Assembly: GCA_949987565.1 (NCBI GenBank) | Contig: OX465107.1 | Location: 2,068,684 to 2,132,683, forward strand | Origin: Luidia sarsii | Lineage: Eukaryota > Echinodermata > Asteroidea > Paxillosida > Luidiidae | Direction: 5' to 3' | Length of the DNA stretch: 64,000 nt | Shown: piece by piece, positions 21,313 to 32,530 of the stretch | Numbering within the stretch: the first letter of the stretch is position 1 | Layout: the number at the start of each line of letters is the position of its first letter | Notes under the pieces: generated by a model | Database searches by the model: none | What the model saw: only the letters and a program-made list of their open reading frames with translations | Told to the model about the DNA's origin: nothing | Made by a program: the position numbers and the translations under genes

Positions 21313-21470
21313 TGGACCTCTGAATCCCAGGATCACTATTGTCCACGTTTTAAACAAAGACTCTTTTCATCCTACCCGGCTATCACAAAACAATGTGCAG
21401 CATGACAAAAGCCAGACAGATGTCTAAATATGCCAGGTTTGACTCTCTCTTGTACACAGAAAGGCGGAAG
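21313..21470 (+). repeat. Family G, copy 1 (truncated)
   Basis: GACCTCTGAATCCCAGGATC, TTTTAAACAAAGACTCTTTT, CATGACAAAAGCCAGACAGA and TGCCAGGTTTGACTC match G copies at 32280 and 36286. The 3' third is missing. Confidence 0.85.
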
Positions 21471-21701
21471 GCCATTTCCATTGCTCAAGTAATCGCGATT
21501 CAAAAACTGTGGGTCTTTGTCGCTCACGTTCACACAGGCCAAAAGATCATGTTGCAGAAAATCTCCAGCCGAATGTGCAATGTGGTTAGAAGTTGTGGTC
21601 AAATGGTGGGTGGGTTGTCTCAAAGAAAAGCTTTACTATTTGCTAAATATCTCGTCACAGCAGACATTCTGCTGTGAGCAAAAAAAAATGGATGGAAAGT
21701 G

Positions 21702-21719
21702 ACAACAGAGGGCGCTATA
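21702..21719 (+). promoter_or_regulatory. CTCF-like site
   Basis: ACAACAGAGGGCGCTATA carries the AGAGGGCGCTA core typical of animal CTCF sites. The same 16 bases AACAGAGGGCGCTATA recur at 21852. Confidence 0.4.
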
Positions 21720-21849
21720 CACCTCAACTGCCTTCAAAGCTACCTTCCTATTTCTCCTTTCAAGTCAATTTGATGCGTTCAATCAGGCATGAGGCTGTAG
21801 GACATGAGCCTGTCAGGCCAGAGCCTCTATAAGTAGGTGAACATCTGTG

Positions 21850-21868
21850 CCAACAGAGGGCGCTATAA
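21850..21868 (+). promoter_or_regulatory. CTCF-like site
   Basis: CCAACAGAGGGCGCTATAA, same orientation as the one at 21702 and about 148 bp away. The intervening DNA is not an obvious duplicate. Confidence 0.4.
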
Positions 21869-22130
21869 TATGCAGTTGGGTGCAGAGCATGGAGGAGGGG
21901 AAGGGCATACAAACTTATTTCACATTTGAGAAAGAAATTTGTATCTGGGAAATCTTTCATTTTTGGGGAGGTCCATAGCTCACAATGATTGCTCGTTCTG
22001 GTAACAATAGAATCAATGTCAAAGACACACAAATAGGTATGCTAATAACCATATGACAGATTCTGCTGGGGGAGGAAATAAGTTTTTTACAGTGAAAAAG
22101 CTTTTTTATGGGGAGGAGGTTAAAGAAGAT

Positions 22131-22380
22131 AAGATTTGAAGGTTTGCATGATGGAAGTACCAAGTGGAAAGTTTGCGGTGACCCTGTGTAACACATCTTT
22201 TGGGAGATGGAGTGTGGCTCTGAAGAGAGCCGGTAACTCAACGTTTCCGGCAGTGTGTATACTCTGCCCAAAGCATAGAATTTCCGGCTCTTTTCAGCGC
22301 CACACTCCATCTCACAAGAGATGATTTACATGAGGGCCTACACGGTGTCACCGTAAATCGTCCACTTTGTCTTTGATGTT
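22131..22380. mobile_element. Family D foldback (two arms)
   Basis: Arm 1 (22131-22230) reads AAGATTTGAAGGTTTGCATG ... GTTTGCGGTGACC ... GATGGAGTGTGGCTC. Arm 2 (about 22283-22380) is its inverted version (GGCTCTTTTCAGCGCCACAC ... GGTGTCACCG ... CTTTGATGTT). Between them lies AACGTTTCCGGCAGTG TGTATA CTCTGCCCAAAG, whose complement is the GAAACGTT hairpin discussed in the findings. It is the most complete D structure in the window. Confidence 0.8.
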
Positions 22381-22727
22381 ACAAAACTAATAACCGGTAC
22401 TGCAGTCTGTTACTTACAGGACTTCCTGCCCAGCCCAAGCTGTCTAGGCTGGGATTCAGGGAGGAAACATTAATGTCAACATCCCATTCTTGAGGATCTG
22501 TTTCTGTCATCTGTTTAATTGAGGTCTGGACCTTGTGGTTGGGTCCCACAGGAATGCTCAGGCAAGGACAGGATGCTGGGTCTACCCAACCCTGGCTCCT
22601 GGCTCTAATTTCTCGGAAAGACACAAAGCCACACCACTCTTCCCTTGGATAAGTGACTCCCCAGTCCCTGTATCTCAGTTTTCACCTCCAAAGTTTGTAA
22701 ACTTGGGGGAAGAAGTTGGTCATTCAC
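22381..22727. other. Gene-free stretch
   Basis: Nothing recognised. Confidence 0.5.
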
Positions 22728-23205
22728 TTTAGCCCTGTCGGCGCTGGACTTTGGTAAAAAAAATCCGAGACGATGGGAACTTTTCCCATTTCCCAAGTCC
22801 AGTGCAGACAGCCTGGGATGTTTTCCTCTCAGTTACTTTCTCCCGAGTTCAGCGGCTACTTCTACCGGCCAACTGCTCCCCAGGAAAAGTTGCCTGGTCA
22901 CTTTTCCCCCAAGAGTCCAGTGCTGACAGTGCATGCAGAGCGAGTCGGTAATAAAAGCGGTACTCAGGAAAGCATGTACATCTGGCCCTACATCTGGTGT
23001 GGGAGCGAGAGCACGCTGCACAATGCACATGCCACCACACATGCATTCTTCCACGCATGTGGTTACTAGCACAGTCTCGGTAAAACATTTTCCGTGTCAA
23101 AAGTTCAAGTGCGGACAGTTGTTACATTTGACCATATTTCATTTTACCATCATCTCAATAAAACCTTCCAAAATAAAAAGTCCAGTGCAGATACAGCTTT
23201 AATTT
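22728..23205 (+). mobile_element. Family E foldback element, near-full copy 2
   Basis: Begins AGCCCTGTCGGCGCTGGAC and ends AAAGTCCAGTGCAGATACAG-CTTT, inverted ends. Internal GTCCAGTGCAGACAG, GTCCAGTGCTGACAG and AAGTGCGGACAG repeat the end word at about 22797, 22914 and 23106. It is the inverse of the copy at 6827-7300 over nearly the whole length. No transposase frame. Confidence 0.8.
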
Positions 23206-23464
23206 GTGGTTGAGGGTAAACAAGGAAATGTACGGCACACATTAACACTCATCTTCCTCAATTAGTTTATATACATGGGATTGATATTGAGACATTTCAT
23301 GTACAATTTATATAATTTCGAATGTACAACTACAATCTAAGGATCGCATTTAAAGACAAGCCAGTTGGAACAGCGTTATTTATGCTTTGGCAGCAGTGCT
23401 TCATCAGATGCACACCCCGCTGCCCGTAATGTGCTTGTAAGTATGCAGTGCATTAGAATTCCAG
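23206..23464. other. Gene-free stretch
   Basis: Nothing recognised. Confidence 0.4.
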
Positions 23465-23493
23465 TTGAGAAAGGTCCTGCTAGCATCGAAACA
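23465..23493 (+). repeat. Family A core fragment
   Basis: TTGAGAAAGGTCCTGCTAGC followed by ATCGAAACATC. The GGGCC side is absent. Confidence 0.75.
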
Positions 23494-25287
23494 TCACTTT
23501 TTTGGAATTCCAGTCAGTGAAAGTTCACAGAATGTTCCATCTTAAAAAAAGCACAGTTTACATTATTGGACAAATACGTGATTCACTTTCTGGGAAATGT
23601 TCGGCACCTTTTGCGGTTCACTTTCAGTTTTCTTCGGATTAAAGTTCATCTATTAATAATTTCACACCGACTGAGGAGTGAAGAGAGAGAGAGCATAACT
23701 GGGGTTCCAGGAGGAGGCCTGCAGGTTTCCCAGTGTGAAATTATCTTGCCAGAGTGATCTGGTTCACGCCATAAGTGGGTCGGGATCTTGTACGAACACC
23801 CCCACTGGTCCAAGCATGCCCTTGTCAGGCGGCATAGCTGCCTGCATGTTCAATGTTAAGGCACAAAAAAATGAACCACAGTTGACATTTTGATGTTTCC
23901 CATGAGACCAAGTGCAATCACTACGAAGACAAAAAATACCCTCTGGCTAAGAGTGTCGAGGCCACATTTGGTGTTTGATGGCAACATTTGGCGCTTCTCA
24001 AAGATACAGGGATTGGAATTCAATGACTTACCTGTGTCTCCAACATGAAAGTCGTCAGTATAAGATTCCCCGAGTCGCAGAGCAGTGATTGTGCGAGTCT
24101 TCAAGAGCGACTCTCGTAAGAAAAAGTGAAGGAACGAGGGAGGGTTGACTGTACGCCAACAGACCAAAACCTCACCCACCGAAGTTCTGAGGCAAACAGG
24201 AAAGTTCTCTGTCCTCTTCCAGAGAAGGATAAACTGAAAGCAACCTAGCTGATTGCTCAATGGTAGGACTAAGTTTATTTGATCAAATACCCAACCCACA
24301 GTCTTGCCTGCGGGGACGACATCTGAAGACTGACCACAGGGCACACTGTCCATGACACACCAAATCCTTGACAGGGGTGGGGACAGGGGTGGGGGTAGGA
24401 GTGGGGGTGGGGGTTGGGTCGGAAGTCCAAAAAAAGTGTTGTGACTGGGATTGTTGGTCTACGGGGAGAAATTCTAGTGGAGCAACCACCACAATAGTAA
24501 TCCAGGAAGAAAATCAAGGCGTTGACTCCAGCTATCATATACCAGCTGGTTTTTTTTTTAGGGGGTGAGGGGGGGGGGGCTGGCCTCACAGATTATCCCC
24601 TCCAGCGGTCCCCGATTGGCCCATTACCTTATCGGTACCTATGAACTTCAAGCATGTCCAGTTCCCAGTGGTAGGTCTGAACCGATGCTGATGTTTTACT
24701 CAGCCATTGACTTTGGGGGGAATCCTTCGTTCCCCTCCAGAATCCTTGCTTGCGGGCAAAGAAGAGGCCACCGCACTTTGACAGGGAGGCAGCCAAGTCT
24801 GGAGTTTTCGGTCGTTCTGAAACTCTGAACTGACAAGCCTGCCCTCACCTCAATTCTTAAAATGTTGACTGCATTATTTCTCCACGTAGAAAGCCCCTGA
24901 ACCATGATGGGTAGGAATACAATTACAGCAGGGAGAATTTGGTGGTGATTTATCAAAGTCCTCCCTTTTTTGGGGTGGAGGTTGGTTTTTTTAAGACATT
25001 AAAACCCCTGCTTTCCCATACACCAAGCAATTATCCTTCAAAGTTGTGAAGCGGCATCATCAAATTTCATTCGCAGTGTCGCTTTGCTTGCCATTTGGTG
25101 TCAGTGACAGGGCATGCAATGCTGACAATGAGAGGGACAAGGAGAGGGAGAGAAGTATACAATATGAGTCTGTGGTCTGTCTGTGGCCAGTTTGCAATTA
25201 GAAAAACAGGAAAATTCGGACCAGACAGATATTCAAATGCATTTCCACTAAACAGTTTTAAGAGGGAGGGAAGTGAGTGTGATAAAA
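23494..25287. other. Gene-free stretch
   Basis: Contains a G-rich tract at 24373-24420 made of GGGGT/GGGGTA units (G-quadruplex candidate), T10 at 24550-24559 and a G-run at 24570-24579. No gene recognised. Confidence 0.5.
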
Positions 25288-25550
25288 CTCACTGAGACGA
25301 TGGTTACTTTTTCCATTTTAAAGTCCAGTGGACAAGGCCCAGTAAACTTTCCTATTGGTTACATTGACCATACATTGACCGAGTTTGGCAGTTACATTTA
25401 AAACATGTACGGGCCAAGCTCTTTCCCAGAAAAAAGTGACTGAGTAACTTTTACCAAGACGATTCATGGTCAGGTGGAAATTCGCAACTTGGTAAAATGC
25501 CACTCGTACTATTCCTCCCAGTTACATCTTTTTTAAGCCCAGTGGAAATT
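25288..25550 (+). mobile_element. Family E, diverged or rearranged copy
   Basis: CACTGAGACGATGG, TTTAAAGTCCAGTGG, AGTAACTTTTACCAAGACGA and AAGCCCAGTGGAAA repeat the E subterminal words several times in both orientations, but the central region of the full copies is missing. Confidence 0.6.
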
Positions 25551-26407
25551 TATTTCTGTTTTGAGACCAAAAAATTCAATTATATGAGAGTGGAAATGAA
25601 CAACAGCTTCGTTTGCAGTGCACGCTCTTTCCTCGACCTAAAATTAAAAAACACCAACTCAGTGGCCATAAATATGGAGGAGGTTGGTTTAGTCAATAAT
25701 CGCTGCTTGGCTAATTCCACTGAATCATTTCATAATCCGACCACAAATCCCTGACCACAAAATACAGCGGTCCCCCTCCATACTCTAGCCTCCAGGCAGT
25801 GGTTAAGAAATAAACACTGTACTAGATTACACCCAGATACTTTGTGACCGAAAACCATTGTGCATAGTCTCGGCACACTGACTATTTTCCAGATTGTTCA
25901 TTTCTTAAGTTTTTCTCTTTTTTTTCAAAATTCATTCTCCCCCTACTACAGAAGACCGCTCTAAGGTGAAAATGTGCACACAAAAAGCCAGAGGGAATTC
26001 AGACTCAGTATCGCGTTACAGTCGGCACAACAAAGTCCATTCCGAAAAAGAAATAAATTCACGGAAACCCCCGTGTCCGTACATTCCTCTCCCGTTTTCA
26101 AACACACACTCTTTGCTAAACAATACGTTACACCGACTACAGATTGCTTTCCATTATGTGACCAGGCATGCTTGCATGGAACAATAATTCTAAACAGTGG
26201 CACGGCATTTAGGTTCCGGATACATATTACATCCGGCGGAATCGGGAAACTAATCCGGCTGGGGGAGGTGGGGGGGGGGGGGGGGACAAGCCTAGGACTC
26301 CCTCTACTAGGCAAGGTATGCATCAAAAGCGCTTGTTCCATTGAGAATGGTATAATGGTCTTTACGAATCCATAGATCAGAATCGGATTCAGGTTTCATC
26401 TCCATCT
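25551..26407. other. Gene-free stretch
   Basis: G16 run at 26270-26285. No gene or family copy seen. Confidence 0.5.
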
Positions 26408-26594
26408 AACAAAGCCTGAAAATCCAGGTTGTGGTTTGTCGCCAAATTTGAAGGTTTGTTGGCATGTTAAGCACCCAGTGTTCATCAAGAAACTGGAGCC
26501 AAACCCTTGTTTCTAGATGTCTGTGACATTACAACGGGTAAGAGAAATGTAACCGAATCCTAAGCCCGAGCCTAAGCCTGCATTTCGTAAACAA
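26408..26594 (+). repeat. Family F, copy 2
   Basis: CCTGAAAATCCAGGTTGTGG ... GAAGGTTTGTTGGC ... CTGGAGCCAAACCCTTG ... TTCTAGATGTCTGTGA ... then a hexameric tail CCTAAGCCCGAGCCTAAGCC. Matches 20980-21177. Confidence 0.8.
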
Positions 26595-26660
26595 CCTGTG
26601 GTCGTCCCTTCAGCTCTTTTGTTTGGCTGTTTGTGTGGCAAGATTGTTTCTCAAGCAATC

Positions 26661-26702
26661 CAGAAAGGTCCTGGCAGGATCGCAACGTTGTCCGCCCTCT
26701 AC
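26661..26702 (+). repeat. Family A core, diverged
   Basis: AGAAAGGTCCTGGCAGGATC then GCAACGTTGTCCGCCCTCTA. Confidence 0.7.
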
Positions 26703-27970
26703 AGCTTGGCGACACACACTTTGGTAATTTAAGTCATTGGGCAGTTTTTACTTTGAGAAGTGTCATGATGAGAAGAATCTCCTGGGAGTCCCCAGGACTT
26801 GAAAGAAGGAGGGGATACCCTGTGTAGCAGTCATAGACTGCAGTGATTCATGACTAATGCCCAAACTTTGTGATGGAGTTGGGTCCCCCACCCCAAAGGC
26901 CAAACATTTGGGGCCTTGGATTTAAGCATGACCCAAACATGCCCGTCACCCACCCACTTAGATTAGCAATCACTGAGCCCTTCAGGGGGAGAGTTCATTA
27001 CACACTGGAGTAAAGTTTCAATCATCCACAGAGGCCGCAGAACTTGTCCTGGTCTTTGAGGGACCGAAATTCAAGGGCCAATTCGATCACGCTTGATTTC
27101 AACTCGTTCAACTTCAAGCCCGATTCAATGCACTGTACACTGGTCTACGGACTGACACACACTATGTACATGTACATGTACTGTACATGTATTATTACAC
27201 CAAGTTACAGGTTACAGATCGGGCAACACTATGTAGACTGAAGTTAGCAGCAGCGAGAGGCATGTGGCTAGGGGTCATTACCCTTTTTTCTGGTCCCGTA
27301 AACACGACTACTACCGCCTCTCTGAAAAAATGGGGCCAAGTGAGTACAAATCAAAGATAAAATTGGAAGCCGCAGGATGATTCACAGTTATGCAGCAGCT
27401 GGGACATACCACAGGCCAACCCATCCAGCCCTTTGCCAAAACCTGACCCACCCCCAACCCCTGATTCCACTAAAACGACATCCGCCATCCATTAGGTAAA
27501 CTTGTGTACATGTACCTCAATCTGAACCCACATCCACTACCACGGAATGACCCCATAATTCTCCCCATAACTCCCATAAGAGATACATCTCTTCTTCTTT
27601 TTCAGGGCTCCTACCACAAAAATCTCCCTTGATAGTCTACCAGTTTGATTTGAATCCAAGGATCTTCTGGGGAAGGGGCGGATGGAGGTTTGAGGGTGAA
27701 GAGAGGGGGGGGGATGGGGGTGTATGAACATGAGTACTAATAGCTCACTCTTGTCAAAACCATTGATTTGGGGGAGGGGGTTGTTTGGTACTTTGGGATA
27801 GGGGTCAATGCTCGGCAAGGTCATAAAACAGAGTGTTATTTATTGCTGCTATTGCCACTGTGCTGGTGACAGAGGATTGGCACACTCCTGAGACTGAGAG
27901 GGGACTATACAGCTATAAAAGATCAGGCACTCAGACAAGCCTAAATATTTAGTCCATAAACTCAAACATT
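26703..27970. other. Gene-free stretch
   Basis: TACATGTACATGTACTGTACATGTA lies near 27167-27191 (written here only as a motif class ACATGTAC). A G-run lies at about 27706-27713. No gene. Confidence 0.5.
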
Positions 27971-28014
27971 TAGAGGGCCTGAGATATCAATCCTAGCAGG
28001 ACCTTTCTCAGGGA
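27971..28014 (-). repeat. Family A core
   Basis: TTAGAGGGCCTGAGATATC, AATCCTAGCAGGACC, TTTCTCAGGGAGGCAG. Confidence 0.8.
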
Positions 28015-29310
28015 GGCAGAAAAAGGTCCAGAAACTGGCATGCCTCTTCCAGCTTGACGACCCGGTATACAGCCTGCCTGCCTCAGACCATCCTCCAAGC
28101 TCAGACAAAAACGTGATGTTTAAAGACAGAGACCAAAGCATGCCTGTGCTAGCACACTAAAGCATAGCCCTCTACATTTGCACATAATGTACATACATGT
28201 ACATGGTACTGATAGGGCCTATCAACTTTGTCCTAGCTTACACAGATCTCTCAAAGCAATTAGTTTCTGAGCTACCTAATCTTGTTCCAGAACAACTGTA
28301 AGTGACAATTTGAATTCAATTCACTACACATTATAACATCACCAATTTTTTTCTTCAAAAAATTACTTTGAGAGAAGAGGAGAGCACAGGCAAAACGAAA
28401 CAAGATCTCAAAAGGAATAGAGCACAAGAGGCCATTCCTTGACTGGAACATTCCTCTAAAGAAATGTCCAGTCCCGGTCGGCAAAACTCCTTGCAGTGGC
28501 GTCTGCCTAACCTCACCGCCTCCCAATCTCAAAAGGGGCTTTTGTTGTTCCCATACCAGACCGCCCAGCCTATGACAACCGACCTTAATCCCGAGGTTAA
28601 CGACCTTGACCGGGGCTCATCAGTTTTGAAGCAGCTAGGCTGAGCTGACAAATTAGGGGAGTTCAAGGGTGATCCATGGTGGACTAGTGCCCACTCACGG
28701 TCGAATACAGCGCCGCTTGTTTCCGATTTGAACCCGCCGTATTAAATTTCCCAATTGCTGACCCCGAGCCTGACTGATGTGGTCCTGGGATTTGTGGCTT
28801 CTAGAGTTCTAATCCCAGGACATTTGATTCCTCAGAGGCATCACAAATGCATCTAACATCTGAGAAGTTCAGGGAACCCAGCAGTGCACAGTGCATGCAC
28901 AGCATCCAGAAGACTTTAGGGGAGTGGTCTCTGTGGGAATGGCATAGCGCCCTCTATTGGCCACTGACAACCACGTGTGGGGAACAGAATAATTTTCTAG
29001 GCACAAGTTCTTGAGATTCAGATTTACTGGCACACGTTTGAACAATCAATAGTTTCTGGAGGGAAAAAAGGCAAGAATTAGGAAAAACAGCCCCTTTTTT
29101 GGAAGATCTAACATGAGGGAAGAAGATTTCTAACACACAGGAAGCAAATTACAAGCCACACATCAAAACAGGTTATGATATTACGACCACTGTCTGAACC
29201 ACATGCATGCAGATGAACTCCTCATAATTTGAGTCCCAAAGGTTGTTGTTTGCAAGATCTGACAGAAATTACTAGGTGGGATCCCGGGAGATGTACAGCA
29301 GTTCATGGCT
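28015..29310. other. Gene-free stretch
   Basis: Unique-looking sequence with one CTCF-like site (28944-28963). No gene recognised. Confidence 0.5.
28944..28963 (-). promoter_or_regulatory. CTCF-like site
   Basis: The minus strand reads TGGCCAATAGAGGGCGCTAT, with CCAATAGAGGGCGCTA close to the animal CTCF consensus. Confidence 0.4.
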
Positions 29311-29440
29311 AAATGCTTCTGACTGGTGACCCCACCCAAGCAAAGATAGTTGACCATTAGGGAAGGCCGCCACCTGAGGGCTGGATAGCTCAGATGGCTG
29401 GAGCACTGGCACGTTAATCCAGAGGTCTCATGTTCTTTGA
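29311..29440 (+). repeat. Family B SINE-like, B box lost
   Basis: AAATGCTTCTGACTGGTGAC leader, TAGTTGACCATTAGGGAAGG, then GGGCTGGATAGCTCAGATGG (A box) and AATCCAGAGGTCTCATG. The B box has decayed (ATGTTC instead of GGTTCAAGTCC). Confidence 0.75.
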
Positions 29441-29502
29441 CATTTTCTTGAACTGTATGAAATTCCAGTCCTTTAAAAAGTTGGAATTTATCACATCAAT
29501 TT

Positions 29503-29550
29503 AGAGGGCCTGAAGTTTTTGATCTTGGCAATACCCTTTCTCAACAGGCA
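29503..29550 (-). repeat. Family A core, diverged
   Basis: TTAGAGGGCCTGAAGTTTTT, GATCTTGGCAATACCC, TTTCTCAACAGGCAGAA. It lies 60 bp after a family B copy. Confidence 0.7.
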
Positions 29551-29631
29551 GAAATAGTTGGAATATAGTTGAATTATCTTGCAGTCTCCTGATGGCGGGC
29601 AAAGTACACACTGTCAGAAACATAGAGTTAA

Positions 29632-29723
29632 CACTTCTTCTCAGAGCAACACTCCTTCCTCAAAATAGATGACTTGGTGTCACCACAAACTTTCCACATT
29701 GTGATCCCAAGGCATATCAAGTC
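29632..29723 (-). repeat. Family D fragment
   Basis: The minus strand gives CAATGTGGAAAGTTTGTGGT then GACACCAAGTCATC and GGAGTGTTGCTCTGAG. Confidence 0.7.
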
Positions 29724-30213
29724 TCTTCTCCCGTGCTTCCTGAAAATAACTCAGAAAGATATCTGTTGCGCATCATGAGGGCAAACACAACCCTCTGACA
29801 AACGAACGTTGTTTGTAATTCGGGCACAAAAGTAGATTCAGAACACATGCCCATGATGAATCAGCCCAACATCGCTTTCTATGCAAATGTAATTCAAGCC
29901 ACAGGGAATCAGGAAACATTGAAGTAATTCTCTTTCGATCCTCTGAGGGGGGGGGGGCATCAAGTGACAGGCCTTGTCCACCGGGGTCTGTCTTTTCCCA
30001 AAGGGTCCCCAGGTTAGAGGATGCTGCTTGTTAGAAGCTGATCACATTCATGTGCTTTGTGTACGCTGTCATGCATATCCCTCTTCCTCAGCCCCTGGCA
30101 TAAGTGCCTTGGCAACGAAGTGACAGCCTCACTGTGCACAGTTTTTCGCAAGCGCACACAAATCACCAACACCCACCAAAGAGCTATCGATATATCAGGC
30201 CCTGTTCTAGACC
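29724..30213. other. Gene-free stretch
   Basis: Nothing but a G-run at about 29947-29956. Confidence 0.45.
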
Positions 30214-30385
30214 ATGGATGGATTTTGCAACGCCTTATGATGTATCGTAACTCAACTCACGATAGATAACCCATGGTAAGTTGTGATAGGCCATATGGTT
30301 TCTGTGCATCGCTCATCGACTTGCGATTGGTTGTGAGTGCCAATGCATTTCGTGAAATCGTAAGGCTTGTGAAATCCACCCTAGG
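30214..30385 (+). mobile_element. Family C, copy 2
   Basis: ATGGATTTTGCAACGCCTTA ... GTATCGTAACTCAACTCACG ... ACCCATGGTAAGTTGTGA ... CGTAAGGCTTGTGAAATCC. Slightly longer than other copies because the right end carries a second inverted copy of the left terminus. Confidence 0.8.
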
Positions 30386-30416
30386 TCTTCTCAATTTCTT
30401 TTTTTGTAGGATAATA

Positions 30417-30535
30417 GGTTTGCGGTGACACCATGTAAATTCTCTTTTGTGAGTATGTGTGGTTCTGAAAAGAACCGGAGGAACTTGACGTTTCGAACAG
30501 TGTACTCTGTTCGTCTTCTTCCCTTTTTGTCTTCT
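30417..30535 (+). repeat. Family D with GAAACGTC hairpin
   Basis: GGTTTGCGGTGACACCATG, GTGGTTCTGAAAAGAACCGG, then CTTGACGTTTCGAACAG, AGTGTACT, CTGTTCGTCTTC. The complement of the last part is a CGAACAG/CTGTTCG stem followed by AAACGTC. It starts 31 bp after family C copy 2. Confidence 0.8.
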
Positions 30536-30711
30536 TAAGATTTGCAAGTTTGGCACTTCCAGTCGGTGAGCAGGTTTTTTTATTTCACTTTAAGGGCTTG
30601 ATATGGGATCTGTGTATTTGAAGCAGCTTTGAGGAGGAAGACAGGTCCCTGGAGAATGTGATGATGCAATCGAAGTGGTCGAGTATCACTCATATCCATT
30701 TTGCTGTCATC

Positions 30712-30715
<4 letters not shown>

Positions 30716-30744
<29 letters not shown>
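30716..30744. repeat. (CT)n microsatellite
   Basis: About 14 CT units. Confidence 0.9.
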
Positions 30745-30746
<2 letters not shown>

Positions 30747-30785
30747 GGGTTTCACAGCCCATGGAGAAAATGTCACATTTCTCAG

Positions 30786-30817
<32 letters not shown>

Positions 30818-30818
30818 G
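30786..30818. repeat. (GTCT)8 microsatellite
   Basis: Eight uninterrupted tetramers. This is the complement of the GACA tract at 10421. Confidence 0.95.
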
Positions 30819-30964
30819 AGAGTATCCAGTCATCATGCCTTTTCCTGTTCTACTTGCATGAACATGAAGACACAAGCTACCAGGGAAGGAAGGTTCTGAG
30901 AGGAAGGTCCTGTTTAGATATAATGTGATTTTGCATCGTTGAGGAGAATGTAAATCTGCCCTTC

Positions 30965-31002
30965 AGAATGGTCCTGCTAGGATCTGAACGTCAGGCCACC
31001 TC
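30965..31002 (+). repeat. Family A core
   Basis: CAGAATGGTCCTGCTAGGATC then TGAACGTCAGGCC. Confidence 0.75.
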
Positions 31003-31319
31003 CTTTGTTTATGAGAATATAATTCAATGAGGGTTGACTACATATACTCAGCGCATAGTAAGCTTGCCCAGGAAGGGTTGTTGGACTGTATCTCCTCAAG
31101 TCTAACGTTGCTTCATCCATGAAGCAAGGACTCGGCTATACTTTGGTCACATTACAAGCCTAGAGGAAGTTATCATGCAAGGCCGGTTGGAAGGTAACGG
31201 GAATCCTGGAAGGCCACAGCCTAGATAGATTGTCCGTCTGAAATCTCAGCTCAGTGCGCAATTGCATGGGTCTGCTTACCGTAAGCATCGGATCGGCAGC
31301 ACTCGCGCTTGCAAAAATT
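31003..31319. other. Gene-free stretch
   Basis: Nothing recognised. Confidence 0.4.
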
Positions 31320-31502
31320 CCACACTTAACAACTTGGATAAATAAGATTTGCATGGTGGAAATAGTAAGTGGAAGGTTTGCGGTGACACCACGCAAGGCA
31401 TCTCCTTTGAGACGGAGTGTGGCTCTGAAAAGAGCCGTCTCGAAAGAGCTGTTTCATGTTACATTGTGCCACCGCAAAACTTACACTTAACAGCCTGGAT
31501 GA
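31320..31502 (+). repeat. Family D copy bounded by direct repeats
   Basis: The D body (31344-31485) reads AGTGGAAGGTTTGCGGTGAC, GAGACGGAGTGTGGCTC, TGAAAAGAGCC and ends in an inverted GTGCCACCGCAAAACTT. It lies between direct repeats ACACTTAACAACTTGGAT (31321) and ACACTTAACAGCCTGGAT (31483), possible duplicated target or element ends. Confidence 0.65.
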
Positions 31503-32279
31503 CTTTAAGTGAGTCTGGCTTATCACTATCACAGTGGGAACTCCATCATCCTTCCCCACAAGCTCTGCACCTGAGGAAGTGGAGCAGGGTAGAGGAGGTG
31601 GCGGGGGAGGGAGGGAAAGACCCTAAAATAGAAGGATGACTGATTCCACTGAGCTGCTAGTCTTGGGACTACCCTCCCCCACCTCCACTCAGGGGAAGTG
31701 CCCTTTTTTTTAGGTTGGGAATGGAGGGGCCTGTCTCAAGTGGAAGGAAAGAGGAGAAATGGCCTTCTCAGAACACTGCTTCTACTTCAAGGAAACTTCT
31801 ATCAGAGATCTCATACTGGTGAAGGGAGGGGGAGGTCGGTATAAAGAGGGGGATACACAAAAAACTCAGGTAACGCAACTTTCATGGAAGGAATTGGGAC
31901 AAGGTTACCAGTGTGTTGGTTAGGGATCTTTTGTGCTTTACACTCAGATAAGGCTGATTCCAAACAGACCTTTAGCACACGAACTTGTAAAGCCCTTTCT
32001 GAGAGGTGCCTCTGAACCTTTGGCCAGAGTGAGGAAAGCTCATCAGCCCTTCATGTGCACAACACAGACATGTTTCCTTGTGTCATCCTCAATGCGCCTA
32101 GGAGATAGTGACCGCATCACATCAACGGGGAGGGTCTAGACTTACAGCGCGCCCAACAGTGGCCAGTGAATGGCTGCTCACATTCGGCTCATTGAACCGA
32201 CATCAAGCAACCTTATTACAGTGGAGCCACGAGGAGAAAGGGAAACAATAATTGAAGTTTTTAACCCCTTTGAGCCGGG
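31503..32279. other. Gene-free stretch
   Basis: No gene or clear repeat seen. Confidence 0.5.
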
Positions 32280-32530
32280 ACCTCCAAATTCAGAGCATCG
32301 TTTGTATTTCTATGCACAAGAACCTCTGAATCCAGGCACCACTAATGTCCAAGATTTAAACAGAGACTGTTTCCAGCCAACCACATCACAATAATGTGGA
32401 GCCTGACAAAAGCCACACAGACATCCGATTGTGCCAGGTTTGACTCGCTTGTACACTGCTCTATCTGATTCATTTCACAGGCATTTATTGTTCCCGATTG
32501 TTCAGCGAGCTCTGAAAAAGGCACATTATT
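32280..32530 (+). repeat. Family G, copy 2 (longest)
   Basis: ACCTCTGAATCCAGGCACCA, TTTAAACAGAGACTGTTT, CTGACAAAAGCCACACAGAC, GTGCCAGGTTTGACTCG, TTCATTTCACAGGCATTTAT, TGTTCCCGATTGTTCAGCGA and CTGAAAAAGGCACA. A partial duplicate of its start (GGGACCTCCAAATTCAGAG) precedes it at 32277. Confidence 0.85.
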
